From Limnoperna fortunei (lineage: Eukaryota > Mollusca > Bivalvia > Mytilida > Modiolidae), in assembly GCA_944474755.1 (NCBI GenBank), contig OX104112.1, positions 67,380,433 to 67,444,432 of the forward strand: DNA of 64,000 bases, written 5' to 3'. Positions 59,601 to 64,000 of this stretch are shown in pieces (the first letter of the stretch is position 1; every line of letters begins with the position of its first letter). The notes beneath the pieces were generated by a model. It worked only from the letters and a program-made list of their open reading frames with translations. It made no database searches and was not told the origin of the DNA. The translations under genes and the position numbers were made by a program.

Positions 59601-60345
59601 TAAGTGGTTTTTATCTAGTGTCTGAATGTCAGTGGTTTTATCTAGACTCTAAATGTCAGAGGTAATGTCTAGTGTGAATGTCAGTGGTTATATCTAGTGT
59701 CTGAATGTCAGTTGTTATATCTAGTGTCTGAATGTCAGTGGTTATATCTAGTGTCTAAATGTCAGTTGTTATATCTAGTGTCTGAGTCTGAATGTCAGTG
59801 GTATCTAGTGTCTGAATGTCAGTGGTTATATCTAGTGTCTGAATGTCAGTGGTTATATCTAGTGTCTGAATGTCAGAGGTTATATCTAGTGTCTAAATGT
59901 CAGTGGTTATATCTTGTGTCTGAATGTCAGTGGTTATATCTAGTGTCTGAATGTCAGAGGTAATATTTAGTGTCTGAATGTCAGTGATAGTATATAGTGT
60001 CTGAATGTCAGTGGTAATATCTAGTGTCTGAATGTTAGTGGTAATGTCTAGTGTCTGAATGTCAGTGGTTATATCTAGTGTCTGAATTTCAGTGGTCGTA
60101 TCTAGTGTCTGAATGTCAGTGGTTATATCTAGTGTGTGAATGTCAGAGGTTATATCTAGTGTGTGAATGTCAGTGGTTATATCTAGTGTGTGAATGTCAG
60201 AGGTTATATCTAGTGTCTGAATGTCAGTGGTTATATCTAGTGTGTGAATGTCAGTGGTTATATTTAGTGTGTGAATGTCAGAGGTTATATCTAGAGTGTG
60301 AATGTCAGTGGTTCTATCTAGTGTGTGAATGTCAGAGGTTACATT
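56662..60345 (+). repeat. 27-bp minisatellite, about 135 units
   Basis: The unit is 'atatctagtgtgtgaatgtc' + 'agtggtt', with variants GTGT(G/C)TGAATG and TCA(G/C)(T/A)G. A 27-bp period gives nine-residue repeats in open frames on both strands (for example CECQWLYLV), which I treat as non-coding. Parts of the array are duplicated at long range. Confidence 0.95.
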
Positions 60346-60527
60346 CAGTATACTTTCTAAACATTTCATTGCTTCAGCTTACTTTTATATTGACAATTTA
60401 TTATAAATACATGAACAATGTTGATAAAAAGAGGTTTTCTTGCATTACCTATATGTGGAAACATTTCTTTTTACTATTGATCATCTGCATGTCAAGACTG
60501 ACAATGCGATGTTGAGCACGACTTTGA

Positions 60528-60660
60528 GCAGGGGATATTCGACAAGGATTGTCAGCTTTCCTATGGAAGTCCGGGGGTTTTGCACGGGTACTCCGGCTTC
60601 CTCGACCAATAATACCCGAAAGCCATGGTATGGCTAAAACATTCTTGTACTTGGAATAAA
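60528..60660 (+). repeat. Mollusc-type SINE fragment
   Basis: Diverged third copy: 'gacaaggattgtcagctttcc', a GC-rich middle, then 'gaaagccatggtatggct'. The tail is lost. Confidence 0.5.
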
Positions 60661-61539
60661 AACCCATTTTAACATACAAACACTTATCTTGTTGTATTAT
60701 AAAATTAACTTTACACATAATTATTACCACGACACAATGAACATACGGAAGGCCATGTCTAGTTTATTATATGAATATTTGAGAAAATTGAACATGTACG
60801 ATTATTTTGTATTTCTTCTTTAAGTTAGTAATCTACTATTTCTCCTATAATAATTTAATGATAAATATCGATTATAGTCTATCAAAAAGATAAATTGTTT
60901 CGTGAAATTGTATTTTGCTATGAGTACGCAGGGGCTTTTATAGACAGTTCCCATATTCATCTAAATGTCAAATGTCAAGAACAAGTATCATTTAACATTC
61001 TTATTAATTTATTTTGTTTATTATGCTAATTAAGCAACATTCTTTGTTATACATTTATTAAAACAAGGTTGACGATTTTATGCTACAGTTCATCAAGGTG
61101 AAATAATTATTTTTTTAGTTTCATTTTATTTCGATTTCTATAAAAACAAATAACCTTGAGAAGTCTGTCCAATGAATAAACGTTGTAAGAAATAACAAAA
61201 TTACTTACATCGTGTAATTAGTGCGTAGAAAGAAAGAAATCACATGCACTGAAGAGTATTCTAGAAACGACGAAACAAACAAGTCAGGGTCAGACAAAGC
61301 ATGAAAAAGAGAGGACAAAAACAAAACAGACACACAATACAAAAACAAATATTAAGTAACACGATCCCCACTTAAAAAGGGGAAGTACATGTGCTCTGGA
61401 AGGGTAAGCAAATCATGCTCCACGCGTTGCATCAATCGTATCACTCAGGTTAAAATACAGTAGGGGAAGTGTCATACTCTTGTAAGAAGGAGAGAAAGTG
61501 GTAACGGTAAACGGACAAATCAATGATTATTTGTGACAA
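60661..61539. other. Non-coding AT-rich stretch
   Basis: 61230-61539 is probably the 3' part of the decayed reverse-transcriptase element on the minus strand. The rest is unassigned. Confidence 0.45.
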
Positions 61540-62300
61540 AAATACTCTATAATTATCAACAAAACCACGATGGCGACCGCAATTTTTTCTAAATGAGGAC
61601 TTTGTTATTACCACGTGTTAACCCTGGACAATGTGAACATAGTCATCGAATATTTTATTATTGAATAAAAGACACGTTATCTATATTGAGGTATATACGT
61701 AAAAGTTGTGTGTTCTTGTTTTTACGAATTCATGTATATAATTCCTTTTATAAAATCAGCAAATAAGGGGAGCACAGTTTGAACCCAATGGAATGCCGAC
61801 TGTCTATTGAAAGACCCGTTCACTAGTCATGACAAAAATATATTATCAATCAGTAACTTAAGCATTCTGATGACTCTTGTAAAAGAGACCATTTGTTATA
61901 AGCAGAGTCGTCCTTTCGGAAATATGATTAACATGACCTAAAATCTGATATTTGTATCTAGGTTTGCCATTCCATTAAAAGAAAATCAAATAGTGTTTAA
62001 AAGTAAAACGTTTCAACGCATTTTATGAAGAGAGTCACCAAGACTGTTTGTTCTCTAACAGATCTTTAGAATTTTTCAGTATCCCTATCTAATGAACACC
62101 ACCTGTGTAGTAGCTTGTTTCAAAGTGTCTCTGAAGCCCGCTTTAACAGCTGACTAAATAGATGTAAAGCGTTTGGAAAGATGTTTAGTGGAACAATTAG
62201 CAGATTTGTAATAAAACGTTATAAATAGAGAATCAAATAGAGTAAAAGAACACCCAATTCTTCATCTTTAGTTGTAACGTCAAAGGAATACAAAACGGAT
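61540..62300 (-). pseudogene. Decayed reverse transcriptase of the same family
   Basis: On the minus strand the conserved block TVGIPLGSNCAPL lies at about 61766-61805, preceded by VMTSERVFQ and a stop. It is followed, in shifting frames, by a YIDN-like remnant of the catalytic YxDD motif and FNNKIFDDYV at about 61640-61680. Multiple stops and frameshifts make it dead. With the 18-kb fragment it samples two different parts of one element family. Confidence 0.6.
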
Positions 62301-63531
62301 CTATGATTTTCTAGAATTATCAGTCTGGTAAGTGTAGTCGTGATATATGATGTTGTTAAGGGAGGAGGGGGGCTTTGCTATCAAGGTATAATAACATATT
62401 TAATTTAGATATCTTTAAGGACAGATTAAGCAACAGTCTTCAAAGATCTTTTCAGTGTTTAGATTCTTCTTTGTATTAACGACCTTACCACCTTCTTATT
62501 AGGACAGAGAGTTTATGTTCTTTTTCACGTTTTGCCTTTGTCTGACACAACCCTCGACTGAGTTCATAACTTTTTTTTTAAAATTGTAATAATTATTGCA
62601 TTTTATGGTCTTACGGTTTTTGTTTGGTCCTGTTGCTAAATATTACTCAGAGGCGTGTTATAAATGATGTTTAGGTCATTAAGTGGCCAGTCGCATTTTA
62701 TTTAAATATGTATAGTAGGGAGGTTTACACTTGAAGTCGTCAATATTAAGATCCAGCAATTAATAAAATAAAATCTTTATCTTAACTAGTCAGATATTTT
62801 CACTATTCGGATTGTCGTAAAAAAGGGTGAAACAGTTTTTCCTAAAAAGCAACGTACATGTGTTAATAAGTTTGTTACAGATTACAATACACTAAGGTTT
62901 TCATTCGTAGAATAATATAATACATTATTACTATTCATGTAAAAAACTTTCATTATAATTTGAGTTCTATTATTCTGGCATATTTTAAAAAAGAACAAAT
63001 AGCGTAGTAGTATTATGCATAAGCATATTACATGGCATATTACATGCCATATGCATATAGGCGGGGCTATTGGGCGTTGCTTAATAAATATGTCATGACT
63101 GATTTTTTGGACATCAGCTGTGCGCTTTATACAATGCGAAAATATTATCTTGCCGAAGTTTTGGTTTAAAGTATATAGTCTGCCAACAGGCCGAAGGAAA
63201 ATGTCAACATGTAGGTTTGACCTTTCGGGTCGTGCATTATGCCTCCTAACCTTGGGACATATTTTCGCATATGACATGACAAAGACAGTATTATTGTAAA
63301 AATACTTCTCAAGATACTCACTGCATATTCATGCATATACCATGCTGTTATAAGCAGCCAGTTCCAATGTTGTGTTACAATTAACTGCCTTTTGGTTAGT
63401 CTGCGCTGAACGTTGTCTTTTAGGAAAAACTGTTTTATTATTTTGACTATAAACTCTGATGTTGGTATTGTCAAACATTGTTACGTTAGCGTTACTTTAT
63501 ACATATATAATATTTCTCTAATTTTGACGTA
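62301..63531. other. Unassigned stretch
   Basis: Overlapping minus-strand frames of 131 and 102 codons (62882-63474) show no recognisable motif, so I do not call them genes. Confidence 0.45.
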
Positions 63532-64000
63532 ATAGCGAGCACAGCTCGCAGCGGGCAGCGAAGCTGCCCGCGAAGAGCGGTGAGCTCTACGGCAATTACG
63601 CGTCACGTGATCAAAATGAAATCACGTGATCAAAATCTGCTTAATGCTGATATTGATTTTTTTTTCGTCCGGAAGTTGATATCGTCAAAAAACTGGAACA
63701 AAGTGAATGAAGAAGGGCAAACATTAATTTTAAAGAAAGACTTAAAAATAAAGTTGACATCGATAAAAAGTAAATGTTATATTTAAAGATAACAACAAAA
63801 ATTGCACACTATTTTTTTGGAATCTCTAAATCGATCCTTAAAAACTGACAATCAAAGACATTTCATGTGACGTCACCATTACAAAGAAAGACGTCACGTG
63901 ACAACTGGAATTTAGAGGCACTGTCATAGGGTAGCGACAAGTATTAAATGTGGTGTTAACATTATAAATTAAAAAATTTAGAATTTGATGGAAATTAAAA
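63532..64000 (-). mobile_element. Hairpin-ended repeat, copy 2 (runs off the window)
   Basis: Three consecutive hairpins form its terminus: GCGAGC/GCTCGC (63535-63549), GCGGGCAGC/GCTGCCCGC (63551-63571) and AGAGC/GCTCT (63574-63588). The interior matches 16116-16579 in inverted orientation. Confidence 0.75.

Noticed and set aside
57131..60515. CECQWLYLV and DITTDIQTL repeat frames
   Set aside because: Both strands are open through the 27-bp minisatellite because 27 is a multiple of three. Nothing suggests a protein.
62882..63474. 131- and 102-codon minus frames as genes
   Set aside because: They overlap each other in different frames, show no motif or splice support, and sit in AT-rich repetitive surroundings.

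Overview
The window is nuclear DNA from an animal. It is AT-rich and intron-bearing, and it is dominated by mobile-element debris, satellites and microsatellites. The repeat types suggest a lophotrochozoan, most likely a bivalve mollusc: SINE/LINE tails ending in (ATCA)n or caaacaaac, Penelope-like GIY-YIG remnants, and LINE reverse transcriptases of the kind common in mussels, oysters and clams. The species cannot be fixed from the sequence alone.

One host gene can be reconstructed. On the minus strand, seven exons between 55497 and 21499 join with GT..AG introns and fully consistent phases. They give a 388-residue type II membrane sulfotransferase resembling carbohydrate sulfotransferase 15 (GalNAc4S-6ST), with an N-terminal signal anchor, the PAPS 5'-phosphosulfate loop PKCGTTD and the 3'-phosphate motif RDPAERLYSDY. 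A polyadenylation signal lies 88 bases after the stop. A pogo/Tigger-like MITE sits 24 bases upstream of the start codon.

The most striking structure is inside intron 5 (22403-47857). About 23.3 kb (22623-45939) is a single foldback-type element. It has long inverted arms whose outermost 53 bases are identical, and a 10-base direct repeat (TTTATTGATA) at both ends. Each arm carries an array of a 168-bp satellite, in opposite orientations (about 65 units on the left, about 35 on the right), around a 3.3-kb loop with no transposase. Some left-arm monomers contain an exact match to the CENP-B box pattern. A 1427-bp transposon with perfect ends and a 9-bp target duplication (38898-40324) is nested in the right arm. 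The same intron also holds a decayed minus-strand LINE interrupted by a younger 5'-truncated LINE with a 14-bp target duplication.

Layout: 1-3.4 kb, a possible proline-rich exon, a Penelope-like remnant, hairpins and a tRNA-derived SINE. 4.0-6.0 kb, a LINE reverse transcriptase (minus). 6-18 kb, non-coding DNA with old diverged repeats, a degenerate 33-bp array and MITEs. 18-20.5 kb, a reverse-transcriptase fragment, a 20/40-bp satellite and a hairpin MITE. 21.4-55.5 kb, the sulfotransferase gene with its giant repeat-filled intron. 55.5-56.3 kb, the pogo-like MITE. 56.66-60.35 kb, a 27-bp minisatellite of about 135 units. 61-62.4 kb, a second decayed reverse transcriptase of the 18-kb family. 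63.5-64.0 kb, an inverted copy of the hairpin-ended repeat seen at 16.1-16.6 kb. Most long open frames in the satellites are arithmetic by-products of repeat units divisible by three and are not genes.
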